Below are positions 53,196 through 61,837 of a stretch of 64,000 bases of DNA, piece by piece. Location of the stretch: contig PKXQ01000118.1 of the NCBI GenBank assembly GCA_003132405.1, positions 1-64,000 on the forward strand, in the 5' to 3' direction. The notes below the pieces were generated by a model. The model saw nothing but the letters and a program-made list of their open reading frames with translations. It made no database searches and had not been told where the DNA came from. Position 1 is the stretch's first letter, and each line of letters begins with the position of its first letter. A program made the position numbers and the translations under genes. This DNA comes from Acidobacteriaceae bacterium. Lineage in GTDB: Bacteria > Acidobacteriota > Terriglobia > Terriglobales > Acidobacteriaceae.

Positions 53196-54557
53196 GTGAG
53201 GCTTGCGCCTTCCATTGTCGATGCTGAGTCACGGCGGTTCAACCGGCTGGATGCGGTCTGGCTTGCCATCTGGCTGATCTTCCTTGCCGGACTGGCTGTG
53301 CTTCCTCCGCAATTCGAGTGGCACAAGCAGTTGATCCTGCTCGCCATCGGCATCGTGCAATTGCTCGAGTCCCGGCTGATCGCGTACTTTCCCAAGCGCG
53401 GCGTTGCTTACGTCATCCTGCTCAAGATTTTGCTGGCGACGCTGCTCATCGATCACACCGGCGAAATCGGCATCAACAGCAGCTACTATCCTATTTATTA
53501 TTTGCCGGTGGTCACGGCGGCGCTTTACTGCGGCACGTGGCTGACACTGTTCTGGACCTTTCTTGCGTCGGCGGCTTACTGCTCCTATCTCTATCCGGCG
53601 ATGCAGGAATACGAGTTGACGCCGGAGGCTTTTGGTTATCTTGCGCTGCGCATATTGTTTTTCTTTTTGGCGGCGATGGTGGTCAACCGGTTTGCGCAGC
53701 AGAGTCTGCATCAAACGCAGTTGTATCGCGATCTGGCGGAACGGCTCGCGGAGACTAATCGGCGCCTGGAGCAGGCTCAGGCGGAGGCGCGGCGCTCGGA
53801 GCGGCTGGCGGCGCTTGGGCAGTTGTCGGCGGGGTTGGCGCATGAGATTCGCAATCCGCTGGGAGTGATCAAGGGCTCCGCGGAAATGTTGACGCAAAAA
53901 TTGCAGGCGTCGGACGAATTGGCACGGGAGTTGGCTGGCTATATTTCGACGGAGGTAAACCGGCTTAGCGCGCTCGTTACGGAGTTTCTGGATTTCGCGC
54001 GGCCGCTCCATGCCCAGCCGCATCCCGCGGACCTGATCGCGCTGCTGGATCGCGTGCTGCAAATTGTGGCTGGGCGTTTTGCGGGGAAAGCGGGGCCGGC
54101 TGTCCGTGTTGAAACGCACTATGCTAGCGGATTGCCGGTGGTTCCGCTGGACGAGAGTTTGTGCGAGCAGGCATTTCTCAACTTGGTGCAGAACGCTTAT
54201 GAGGCGATGGAAGAGCGCGGCGGCACTTTGCGGGTTGATGTGCAGCTTGCGGCGAAGGATGGGCGAGACGGCGTCGAGTTGCGTTTGGCAGACACGGGGC
54301 CGGGCGTGCCGGAGGAATTGCGCGAGGAAATTTTTAATCCGTTTGTGACCACTAAGAAGACTGGAGTCGGGCTGGGACTCTCTATTGTTTCGAAGATTGT
54401 CGATGGGCATGGCGGATCGATTCATGTGGAGAATTCGCCTGATGGCGGCGCGGTCTTTACGCTGTTCTTCCCGCTGGAGAATGCGGGCGAGCTGGCGGCA
54501 GACGTCGACCTGGGCTCGGCCGGGCAGCTGAGGGCACCTTCGCCACTACGTGATTAG
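53196..54557 (+). CDS. Membrane histidine kinase of the NtrB/AtoS type, 453 aa
   Basis: Sensor kinase with five or six N-terminal membrane helices (DAVWLAIWLIFLAGLAVLP through FGYLALRILFFFLAAMVV) and no PAS or large periplasmic domain. The transmitter has the H-box SAGLAHEIRNPLGVIKG (His about residue 216), N-box LVQNAYEAM, G1 LADTGPGVPEE and G2 GVGLGLSIVSKIVDGHGG. The start is GTG at 53196. It precedes the sigma54 response regulator by 45 bases and faces glnB/glnD, so it may act as the nitrogen-control kinase, although classical NtrB is cytosolic with a PAS domain. ntrB identity is therefore uncertain. Confidence 0.85.
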   Translation: MRLAPSIVDAESRRFNRLDAVWLAIWLIFLAGLAVLPPQFEWHKQLILLAIGIVQLLESRLIAYFPKRGVAYVILLKILLATLLIDHTGEIGINSSYYPIYYLPVVTAALYCGTWLTLFWTFLASAAYCSYLYPAMQEYELTPEAFGYLALRILFFFLAAMVVNRFAQQSLHQTQLYRDLAERLAETNRRLEQAQAEARRSERLAALGQLSAGLAHEIRNPLGVIKGSAEMLTQKLQASDELARELAGYISTEVNRLSALVTEFLDFARPLHAQPHPADLIALLDRVLQIVAGRFAGKAGPAVRVETHYASGLPVVPLDESLCEQAFLNLVQNAYEAMEERGGTLRVDVQLAAKDGRDGVELRLADTGPGVPEELREEIFNPFVTTKKTGVGLGLSIVSKIVDGHGGSIHVENSPDGGAVFTLFFPLENAGELAADVDLGSAGQLRAPSPLRD

Positions 54558-54602
54558 CGAGCGGTTCGGGCGTTTTTTCCTACAGCAGAACGAATTCAAT
54601 CA

Positions 54603-55973
54603 ATGGCTACTATTCTCATCATCGAAGACGAAGCTAAGATGCGGCGGCTATTGGAGCTGAATCTGGGCGACGACGGCTTCAAGACGCTTTCCGCGGGCGA
54701 CGCTGAAAGTGGTTTGAAGCTGCTGGCGTCGGAGCCGGTTCATCTCGTGCTCACCGATCTTAAGCTTCCGGGAATGAACGGGCTTGAATTTTTACAGGCC
54801 GCGAAACGGATGGATTCCGCGTTGCCAATCGTCGTCATGACTGCGTTCGGATCGGTGGAGACCGCTGTGGAGGCGATGAAGGCTGGCGCCACTGACTATG
54901 TGCTCAAGCCGTTTTCGCTGGCTGAAATGCGGATGGTGGTCCACAAGGAGCTGGATAACTCGCGGCTGCGCGAGGAGAATCGTTCGCTGCGCGAAGCGCT
55001 GGGGCAGAAGTATAGCCATCCCAATATTGTGGCTGTCAGCCGGAAGATGCAGGAGGTGCTGGCTACAGTGGAACGTGTTGCACCTACTAATTCGACGGTT
55101 CTACTTGGCGGGGAGAGTGGGGTGGGGAAAGACTTGATTGCGCGTGCCATTCACGAAAAGTCACGGCGCGCGTCTGGGCCTTTTATCAAGATTAATAGTA
55201 CGGCGATTCCGGAGAATCTGTTGGAGAGCGAACTCTTCGGTTACGAAAAGGGAGCGTTTACTGGAGCCGCCAACAGCAAGCCGGGTAAGTTTGAACTCGC
55301 CGACAAAGGCACGCTCTTTCTGGATGAGATTGGAGATGTACCTGCGGCTACTCAGGTCAAACTTCTTCGCGTGTTGCAGGAGCGGGAGTTTGAGCGGCTG
55401 GGCGGAACGCGCACGATTAAGGTTGATGTTCGGCTGCTCGCGGCTACGAATCGCGATTTGCGCGCGGCGCTTGAAGATGGGACGTTTCGCGAAGACCTTT
55501 ACTACCGGCTGAATGTAGTTCCGATCGATATTCCGCCGCTGCGCGAGCATAAAGAGGATATTCCGGGTCTCGCGAATCTTTTTCTCACGCGCTTTGCCGG
55601 GGATTCCGGTCGCGAGGAAAAAATAACCGGCATCTCTTCCGCAGCCATGCAACTCCTGGTCGGCCATTATTGGCCGGGTAATGTGCGCGAGTTGCAGAAC
55701 GTGATTGAGCGTGCGTGCGCGCTCGCGCAGGGCGGACAGTTGGAGGCGAGTGACATACAACTGGATTCGCCGCGTAATCGCGCGGGAGCCGCGGCCGATC
55801 GATTTTTGCCCGACGGCATGACGCTCGATCAGTGGGAAGATGAGATGATTCGCGAAGCCCTGAAGCGCGCCGGCGGCAATAAATCGCAAGCGGCGCGCCT
55901 GCTGGGATTATCACGAAATGCGCTGCGCTATCGACTTTCGAAGATTGGGATCGACGATAACGAAGCGGAGTGA
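54603..55973 (+). CDS. Sigma54-dependent response regulator (NtrC/AtoC type), 456 aa
   Basis: Three domains: N-terminal receiver (Asp52 in VLTDLKLPG), AAA+ activator domain (Walker A GESGVGKD, GYEKGAFTGA sigma54-contact loop, FLDEIGDV Walker B), and a C-terminal Fis-type helix-turn-helix (GNKSQAARLLGLSRNALRYRL). It activates sigma54 promoters when phosphorylated by the upstream kinase gene product. The genes are 45 bases apart and likely an operon. Its target genes are not in view; location beside glnB/glnD suggests nitrogen control. Confidence 0.9.
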   Translation: MATILIIEDEAKMRRLLELNLGDDGFKTLSAGDAESGLKLLASEPVHLVLTDLKLPGMNGLEFLQAAKRMDSALPIVVMTAFGSVETAVEAMKAGATDYVLKPFSLAEMRMVVHKELDNSRLREENRSLREALGQKYSHPNIVAVSRKMQEVLATVERVAPTNSTVLLGGESGVGKDLIARAIHEKSRRASGPFIKINSTAIPENLLESELFGYEKGAFTGAANSKPGKFELADKGTLFLDEIGDVPAATQVKLLRVLQEREFERLGGTRTIKVDVRLLAATNRDLRAALEDGTFREDLYYRLNVVPIDIPPLREHKEDIPGLANLFLTRFAGDSGREEKITGISSAAMQLLVGHYWPGNVRELQNVIERACALAQGGQLEASDIQLDSPRNRAGAAADRFLPDGMTLDQWEDEMIREALKRAGGNKSQAARLLGLSRNALRYRLSKIGIDDNEAE

Positions 55974-56010
55974 ATCATCGGGTCAACTCGCGATCGCGTC
56001 ATCGGTCGCC

Positions 56011-56044
56011 TGGCCGAAAACCACCACCCTGGTGGATTCGGGCC
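56011..56044 (+). terminator. Imperfect hairpin after the response-regulator gene
   Basis: TGGCCGAA...CCACC / GGTGG...TTCGGGCCA form an imperfect stem about 40 bases past the stop. No T-tract follows, so the assignment is weak. Confidence 0.35.
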
Positions 56045-56215
56045 ACCGGAGAAGTGAAAACCACTTTCGTACCTGACTCGACTGACCTTCCTAACAAAAT
56101 GAAAAGACAACGGGTTATCGAAAAATCACTTTCGCATTCAACATTGGTATGTCGCATGCATTGATGCAGGCATAGCTTTTCAGATATTTGTGTGTGAAGT
56201 GGTGTGGAGGCGTTT

Positions 56216-58576
56216 GTGAAACTCAGGTTAGTAGCGGCACTTTTAGGATTGATGATGGCGATTCCGGGCGTGGGCGTTGCTCAGAATAGTGCCCAAGGTG
56301 GCGCGGAGTATCCGGATGAGCAGGCGCCCGATCAATCGAAGCCATCGCCGAGCATTCAGATGCCGGCTCCGAATGGGCAATCTCCTAACAATCAGGGCTC
56401 GACTAATCAAGGTTCGATGAGTCAGGATCAGGATTCTCCAGATCAGGATTCGACGCAGCAGGATGAGCCGCTGCAACCGGCGGAGCGTTCGATGGATCAA
56501 GGTCCGAACGATCAGGGTCAAATCTATCGTGGGCCGCATGATCCGAATGCCAACGATTCGGGCGGCAGCGCTCCTACATACAACACACCAGCTCCGGTAG
56601 AGAATAATGGCGTGGCGCGCGTTAGCTTGATTCATGGCGATGTTTCTACGCAGCGTGGCGATTCGAAGGATTGGTCGGCGGCAGTGTTGAATGCCCCCGT
56701 GCTCGCGGGCGACCGCGTTTCGACGGGCGATAAGGCGCGCACTGAACTCGAACTCGACTACGCCAATACGCTTCGCCTGGCGGAGCATACGCAGGCCAAC
56801 ATTACGCAGCTGACGCGATCGCAAATTCAGATTCAACTTGGGCACGGCATGGCGAACTATACCGTTTACCGGGGCAGCGACTCGGACGCGGAAATCGATA
56901 CGCCCAACGTGGCCATCAAGACGGAGCGGCGCGAATCGAGCTTCCGGATTCTGGTTACGGCCGACGATCACACTGAGGTGCTGGTTCGCAAAGGCGAAAT
57001 CGAAGTTACGACTCCGCAGGGCGGCACGCGCGTGGGGCAAGGGCAGTTCATTACGATTCAGGGCGCGGGCGCGGACGAGCAATACAAGGTTGGCGAAGCG
57101 CCGGCGCGCGATGATTGGGATCAGTGGAACACGGATCGCGACAACATGATCCGGAACTCCGAAGCGCGCAAGCACACGAACGACTATTACGTTGGCACCG
57201 AAAATCTCGATGGTCATGGCACGTGGTCGGAGGTTCCGGATTATGGTCCAGTGTGGCGGCCAAGCGTGGACCCTGGCTGGGCTCCGTATCGCAATGGGCG
57301 CTGGGTATATGAGCCCTATTGGGGATGGACGTGGGTTTCGTACGACGACTGGGGCTGGGCTCCGTATCACTACGGCCGCTGGATGTATGCGGATGGCGGG
57401 TGGGGTTGGTGGCCGGGTCCGGCTTACGGGTATCCGTTCTATCGGCCGATCTGGGCGCCAGCTTATGTTTCATTCTTTGGATTCGGCGGCGGCTTCGGAT
57501 TTGGAGTTGGCTTCGGCTATGGTTTCGGAGGATGGGGATCGATTGGTTGGCTCCCACTGGGACCGGGTGATCGTTTTCATCCTTGGTATGGGCGGTATGG
57601 CGGCGGCTTCGGAGTTCGCGGATTCGGCGAATATAACCGGGGCGGCTTTGCCGCGTTGCACGGCGGCTCGCGTTTTTCGAACGTGAACCTGGCGATGCAT
57701 GACGCTAACTTCCACGGTGGGACTACCGTTTCAGGCGGCGAATTTGGCACCGGCCATATGAGTCCGCACGCGATGACTCATTCGCAATTTCAGAATGCTC
57801 GCTTCTCTACCGGCAGATTGCCAGTAAGTCCGAGCCGTGAGAGCTTTTCGGCGAGCGGACGCGCGGCGGCGGCATCGACCACGCGAAATGTTTCGCAGAA
57901 TCAGCACTTCTTCTCGACCCGCAGCGCGAGCTCGGCATCGAGCGGAAGAGGTTTTAGTGGCGGTGAAACGGCGCGATCTGGCAACAGCGGCTTCAATGGT
58001 AGAAGTAACAGCGGATCGGAGCGCACCGGTGCGAATTCGGGCTCGGCAGCGAGATCGAGCGCATCGGCTGGCGGACGTGAAGGCGGCGGCTGGCAGAAAT
58101 TTTCGCCAATGACTTCGCGGTCGAGTTCCGAGGCGAGCAGAAGTTCTGAGGCTAGCCGATCGAGTGAGTCAAGGCCGAGCGGGTCCGTAGGCGGCGCAGA
58201 GAACCGCGGTTCATACGGATCGGGCCGCAGCTCGGGGTCTGAGAGCCGAGGCTATGGTTCGGAGAGCCGGGGCTACGGATCGTCGAGCCGCAGCTACGGC
58301 GGGTCGTCGCGGCCGCCTCTGAATATGAGGCAACCGATCGTTACGCAGCGGTCTTATGGCGGCGGGGCGTTCGGGCGCTCTGCTCCCAGCTATGGACGGT
58401 CGGCCCCCAGTTATGGTGGAGGACGATCAGCGCCTAGCTTTGGCGGAGGACATTCGGCTCCGAGCAGCCACGGTGGCGGAGCTCCGCATGGCGGCGGGGC
58501 ATCGCACGGCGGAGGCGGATCGCACGGAGGCGGCGGATCGCACGGAGGCGGCGGACACGGTGGACATGGGCGGTAG
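56216..58576 (+). CDS. FecR-domain / DUF6600-like secreted protein, 786 aa
   Basis: I use the GTG at 56216 with GGAGG five bases upstream, opening signal peptide KLRLVAALLGLMMAIPGVGVAQ; the track GTG at 56204 is an alternative. Then come a Gln/Asp/Ser-rich low-complexity region (residues ~25-110), a FecR-type beta domain (~140-290: NGVARVSLIHGDVSTQRGDS), and a Trp/Tyr-rich block repeating 'GWAPYRNGRWVY' and 'WGWTWVSYDDWGWAPYHYGR' (residues ~335-400), typical of DUF6600. The rest is Gly/Phe- then Ser/Gly-rich, ending in a His/Gly tail (HGGGASHGGGGSHGGGG). Probably periplasmic or cell-surface. A strong terminator follows. Confidence 0.8.
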   Translation: MKLRLVAALLGLMMAIPGVGVAQNSAQGGAEYPDEQAPDQSKPSPSIQMPAPNGQSPNNQGSTNQGSMSQDQDSPDQDSTQQDEPLQPAERSMDQGPNDQGQIYRGPHDPNANDSGGSAPTYNTPAPVENNGVARVSLIHGDVSTQRGDSKDWSAAVLNAPVLAGDRVSTGDKARTELELDYANTLRLAEHTQANITQLTRSQIQIQLGHGMANYTVYRGSDSDAEIDTPNVAIKTERRESSFRILVTADDHTEVLVRKGEIEVTTPQGGTRVGQGQFITIQGAGADEQYKVGEAPARDDWDQWNTDRDNMIRNSEARKHTNDYYVGTENLDGHGTWSEVPDYGPVWRPSVDPGWAPYRNGRWVYEPYWGWTWVSYDDWGWAPYHYGRWMYADGGWGWWPGPAYGYPFYRPIWAPAYVSFFGFGGGFGFGVGFGYGFGGWGSIGWLPLGPGDRFHPWYGRYGGGFGVRGFGEYNRGGFAALHGGSRFSNVNLAMHDANFHGGTTVSGGEFGTGHMSPHAMTHSQFQNARFSTGRLPVSPSRESFSASGRAAAASTTRNVSQNQHFFSTRSASSASSGRGFSGGETARSGNSGFNGRSNSGSERTGANSGSAARSSASAGGREGGGWQKFSPMTSRSSSEASRSSEASRSSESRPSGSVGGAENRGSYGSGRSSGSESRGYGSESRGYGSSSRSYGGSSRPPLNMRQPIVTQRSYGGGAFGRSAPSYGRSAPSYGGGRSAPSFGGGHSAPSSHGGGAPHGGGASHGGGGSHGGGGSHGGGGHGGHGR

Positions 58577-58630
58577 AATTGCGCTGGATTTTTTCCCAGC
58601 GTAGTAAGGCAGCATAGCAACACTCTTCCC

Positions 58631-58669
58631 AGCAGTGAGGCGCGCAAAAACGCGTCCCACTGCTTTTTT
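58631..58669 (+). terminator. Intrinsic terminator after FecR-domain gene
   Basis: Stem AGCAGTG/CACTGCT with inner CGCG/CGCG pairing and a 6-nt T run, 55 bases after the stop. Confidence 0.8.
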
Positions 58670-58755
58670 CGCATCGCGACTTACTCTTTGGCTGAGGATC
58701 GCTGGGTTCTAAACCCGCTTGAATTTCAAGATGCCTTGATTGACGCGTGAACCGG

Positions 58756-59397
58756 TTAATTCTTACCGGAACTCTCTGCGGCCGCGGCTTCTTCTTTCAA
58801 ATAGCCAGGGGCCAGTGTGCCTTTCTTCTTTGCGATTCCGAGAAGCGTGGGATAGAACTGCACAAACGTGGTATCCACCGCACCATGCTGCTCGTGACAG
58901 GAATAACATACAGCCTCTTTCGGAATTTGCTTAGTCGGCTTCGCTTCATCCAGCGGGAAGAAGGCCCAGCCGCCGGGGAAGCGCGTGTCTTTGATGTGTG
59001 CGGATCGCGTCATAACATCGGTCGTCTGGAAGTGTCCGGCCTTGTTGATCGAGCCTTTGTTGGCGGCCATGCGGCCCTCGAGAACGATCATGGTTTTTTC
59101 GGGCCAGGTGCCGGTGGCGACAAAAACTTTATAGGCCTCCGGGTTGACGAAGACGTTGTCGAACATGGAGTGCCCCGGCATAGCCGCCAGATCCGGGTTG
59201 TAGTCCATATCGAGGCCGGTCGTCAGGTAGATCCATTCGCGATAGTTGGCGGGGAACACGAGGCGTCCATCCGCCGTATATACAGGCGGCGTGGAATTGT
59301 TGGGGGCGGCTTTCGGAGCGTCTTTTGCCTCATCTTTCGCGGATGATTGGGCCAGTAAAACCGCCGATAGGCAAAGCAAAGCGGAATAGCGAATCAT
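58756..59397 (-). CDS. Cytochrome P460-family protein, 213 aa
   Basis: Periplasmic heme protein with signal peptide MIRYSALLCLSAVLLAQ (I use the ATG at 59397 rather than the track start at 59436) and one c-type heme motif CYSCH (residues ~170). YREWIYLTTGLDMDYNP and MPGHSMFDNVFVNPEAY match the P460 family. P460 cytochromes oxidise hydroxylamine or act in nitrogen-oxide and other redox steps; the substrate here is unknown. It stands alone, divergent from the AraC gene. Confidence 0.85.
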   Translation of the reverse strand: MIRYSALLCLSAVLLAQSSAKDEAKDAPKAAPNNSTPPVYTADGRLVFPANYREWIYLTTGLDMDYNPDLAAMPGHSMFDNVFVNPEAYKVFVATGTWPEKTMIVLEGRMAANKGSINKAGHFQTTDVMTRSAHIKDTRFPGGWAFFPLDEAKPTKQIPKEAVCYSCHEQHGAVDTTFVQFYPTLLGIAKKKGTLAPGYLKEEAAAAESSGKN

Positions 59398-59492
59398 GAA
59401 GTTTTCTCCCACGCAGTTCTCGACATCGTGAGGCAAGGCTAACTAACTCTAGCGGGGCGCGTCTAGAACAAAGGCAACGTGAAGGAGCGAGC

Positions 59493-60356
59493 ATGGGCAA
59501 TATAGATTCCGAAGCGGGTCGCGAGAAGGCGCTGGGAGCGGGCAATTTCTATGGCGCGGTCGAAGCGAGGCGAGAGCAGTGCGGCGCGATCTTCACGAAT
59601 CTACGGCACGCGTCGCCAAAGAGGCTCCCGGCGCACGCGCATGAATTGGCTTTCTTTGCGCTTCTTCTCGAAGGCGAATATGGAGAACGTTACGAACGCA
59701 CGGAGCGGCAGTTTCGTCCGTTTACTATTCATTTTCGGCCGGCGGGGATTCCGCATCAGGATGAAGTTGGGCCGCGCGGAGTGCGGTTTTTCGAAATCGA
59801 AATTCGACCGAACTGGCGGCGAAAATTGGCGGATTACTCGGCTGCGCTTGATCTCGCGCACGAGGATTGCGCAGGCGGACCATTGCTGTGGTTCGGAATG
59901 AAAATGTATCGCGAGTTCATGGGAACTGATCGGACAGAAAACTTAGCGGCCGATGACCTCGTCGTCGAGAGCCTGCTGGCGGAGATGCTGGGACACGTTG
60001 CACGCATGCGGCGCGAGAATGTTGCTCATCCGCCGGCTTGGTTAGGCCGCGTTATTGAAAAACTTACGGCCGAGTATTCGGAGCGGCTGACCCTGGACGG
60101 CCTTAGCCATGAGGCGGGAGTGCATCCGGTGCATCTGTCGCGTGTCTTCCGCAAATTTGTTCGAGAGGGAATTGGGGAGCATGTTCATCGCCTGCGCATC
60201 CGTGCGGCGTGTGAACAGATGCTTATGCGCGAGCTGTCGCTGGCTGAAATTAGTCTCGCTGCAGGATATGCAGACCAGAGCCACTTTACGCGAGCCTTCC
60301 GCAAGGCGACGGGAGTCACGCCGGCGGCGTTCAGAAGACAGGTAACGTCAGCTTAA
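59493..60356 (+). CDS. AraC-family transcriptional regulator, 287 aa
   Basis: C-terminal double helix-turn-helix (LTLDGLSHEAGVHPVHLSRVF; EISLAAGYADQSHFTRAFRK; GVTPAAFRR) is clear. The N-terminal ~170 residues form a cupin-like sensing domain (PKRLPAHAHELAFFALLLEG, RPAGIPHQDEVG). ATG start with AAGGAG upstream. It is divergent from the P460 gene with a 95-base spacer, so it may regulate that gene; target and ligand are unknown. Confidence 0.9.
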   Translation: MGNIDSEAGREKALGAGNFYGAVEARREQCGAIFTNLRHASPKRLPAHAHELAFFALLLEGEYGERYERTERQFRPFTIHFRPAGIPHQDEVGPRGVRFFEIEIRPNWRRKLADYSAALDLAHEDCAGGPLLWFGMKMYREFMGTDRTENLAADDLVVESLLAEMLGHVARMRRENVAHPPAWLGRVIEKLTAEYSERLTLDGLSHEAGVHPVHLSRVFRKFVREGIGEHVHRLRIRAACEQMLMRELSLAEISLAAGYADQSHFTRAFRKATGVTPAAFRRQVTSA

Positions 60357-60488
60357 TATTGGCTCTTTCCTCAGCGGCTAAAGCCGGCGTTCAGTAGATC
60401 CCTTCATCGCATCGGCGAACCGCTGCGCCACCCAAAAGCACGAACAAAGTCGAGTCGGCTGTGGGCTGGTGACATTACTTACAAGATG

Positions 60489-61283
60489 CTATTTCCCAAA
60501 CATAGGATAGTGGCTCGCCGCGCCCATCAGGAACAACAACGGAAATGACATCACGAAATTTGCGCGCGAGATCAGGAAAGACTGGCGCGCCAGATACTTT
60601 GCCTTGTCGGGAATGGGCGCGCCGTTGGCTGCATTGTCGGCAGTCCACTTAATGATTTTCTTTTGCGCGCGCCAGATTACGCCCCAGACATTCAGCATCA
60701 TCACCCAACCCATGCCGCCGCCTATGCCGATAGCCAGAAGGGCATTGCTCTCCCACCCATGGTTGTTGAGGCGCAGAAAGAGCCAGGATGCGACAACCAA
60801 AATGACCGTATAAATCGCCGCGAGCACAGGCCACTTGTCGAGCGCGCCTTTGCCGGGGATGGTGCAGGCATACATGAGCGCCCAGACGACGGTCCAGATC
60901 AGAAAGAAGCTGGCCATCGGCATGCCCGAAGACGCACCGCCGTTTCTCGCGTCGATGGAGACGGTTTGTCCCCAGAACGCCAAGCCCATCAATACAGTCA
61001 GGACCGATGCCCAGCGAAACCACCAGAGAGCGCGCGGCATCAGGGTGGGCAGCACCTTGCCTTTGGTGGCGGGATCCAGCTCTTTCATGAACGGGACATT
61101 AACAAGATTAAAAAAATACAACAGGCCGAGCCAGGTAAAGCCGCCGATAAAATGTAACCAACGAAACAGCATTAGAAGGTTAGTGTGTAAGTCGGTAGGG
61201 AAGTTGATATCGATCAAGATTGGGGACTCCTCGGTTACAGCGTCGCTCTCGAATTTTGTTCTAGACTCTATGCTGGAACTCAC
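60489..61283 (-). CDS. PuuD-like (urate-oxidase N-terminal-type) membrane protein, 264 aa
   Basis: Eight or so membrane helices in a pattern like the N-terminal domain of urate hydroxylase PuuD (Urate_ox_N): FRWLHFIGGFTWLGLLYFFNLV, RALWWFRWASVLTVLMGLAF, GIGGGMGWVMMLNVWGVIW. The longer PuuD proteins carry a C-terminal cytochrome c domain, which is missing here. It starts with GTG at 61283, upstream of hfq and divergent from it. Urate oxidation is suggested only by the domain; no other purine catabolism gene is in the window. Confidence 0.75.
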   Translation of the reverse strand: MSSSIESRTKFESDAVTEESPILIDINFPTDLHTNLLMLFRWLHFIGGFTWLGLLYFFNLVNVPFMKELDPATKGKVLPTLMPRALWWFRWASVLTVLMGLAFWGQTVSIDARNGGASSGMPMASFFLIWTVVWALMYACTIPGKGALDKWPVLAAIYTVILVVASWLFLRLNNHGWESNALLAIGIGGGMGWVMMLNVWGVIWRAQKKIIKWTADNAANGAPIPDKAKYLARQSFLISRANFVMSFPLLFLMGAASHYPMFGK

Positions 61284-61523
61284 GATTGTAGATGGCTGAC
61301 GGCGGAATGAAAATGCCGATTTGCCGCAACGACGATCGTCAGGCCAAAAAGGATTTTTTGATCTGGCAACGACTAACGAAGCTTTTAAGAATATTTACTT
61401 AGTAGAAGTTGAAAAGCGGGAGATAAGGCCGTATTGTAGAAGCCCTAGGAAAAGAGCTGCAGCCAATTGCCCTCCCCAAAGCTCAAATGGCGCAGCGTCT
61501 AACTCGAAAAAAGGAGATCGGCA

Positions 61524-61826
61524 ATGGAAGCTAAGCCGGCACAACAGAACATTCAGGATTCTTTTCTCAACACGGCACGAAAGGAACGGCACAACATCAC
61601 AATCTACCTGGTCAGCGGAGTCAAGCTGACGGGCCGTATCCGATCATTTGATAAGTATTCGGTGGTTCTTGAAACCAGCAACCAGGAGCAGCTCATTTTC
61701 AAGCACGCGATTTCAACGGTCGTTATTTCGCGCGGAGCGCATAGCAGCCATACAGAGGCGAAGCCGGCGATCGCCGCCCATGGCGAAGCGGCGAGTGCGA
61801 GCTCTGCTTCCGGCACCGAAGGATGA
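61524..61826 (+). CDS. hfq: RNA chaperone Hfq
   Basis: 100-aa Sm-like RNA-binding protein: [22 protein letters not shown] and [17 protein letters not shown], then [16 protein letters not shown] (Sm2 motif). It stimulates pairing of small RNAs with mRNAs. The ATG has AAGGAGAT upstream; the Ala/Ser-rich C-terminal tail is normal. It lies next to hflX, as in E. coli, though no miaA is seen upstream; the 61284-61523 spacer holds no recognisable gene. Confidence 0.96.
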   Translation: MEAKPAQQNIQDSFLNTARKERHNITIYLVSGVKLTGRIRSFDKYSVVLETSNQEQLIFKHAISTVVISRGAHSSHTEAKPAIAAHGEAASASSASGTEG

Positions 61827-61837
61827 AATGAGTTTGC

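Noticed and set aside
53229-54425. 398-aa minus-strand ORF opposite the histidine kinase
   Set aside because: Arg/Gln/His-rich mirror of a recognisable kinase; typical antisense shadow in high-GC DNA.
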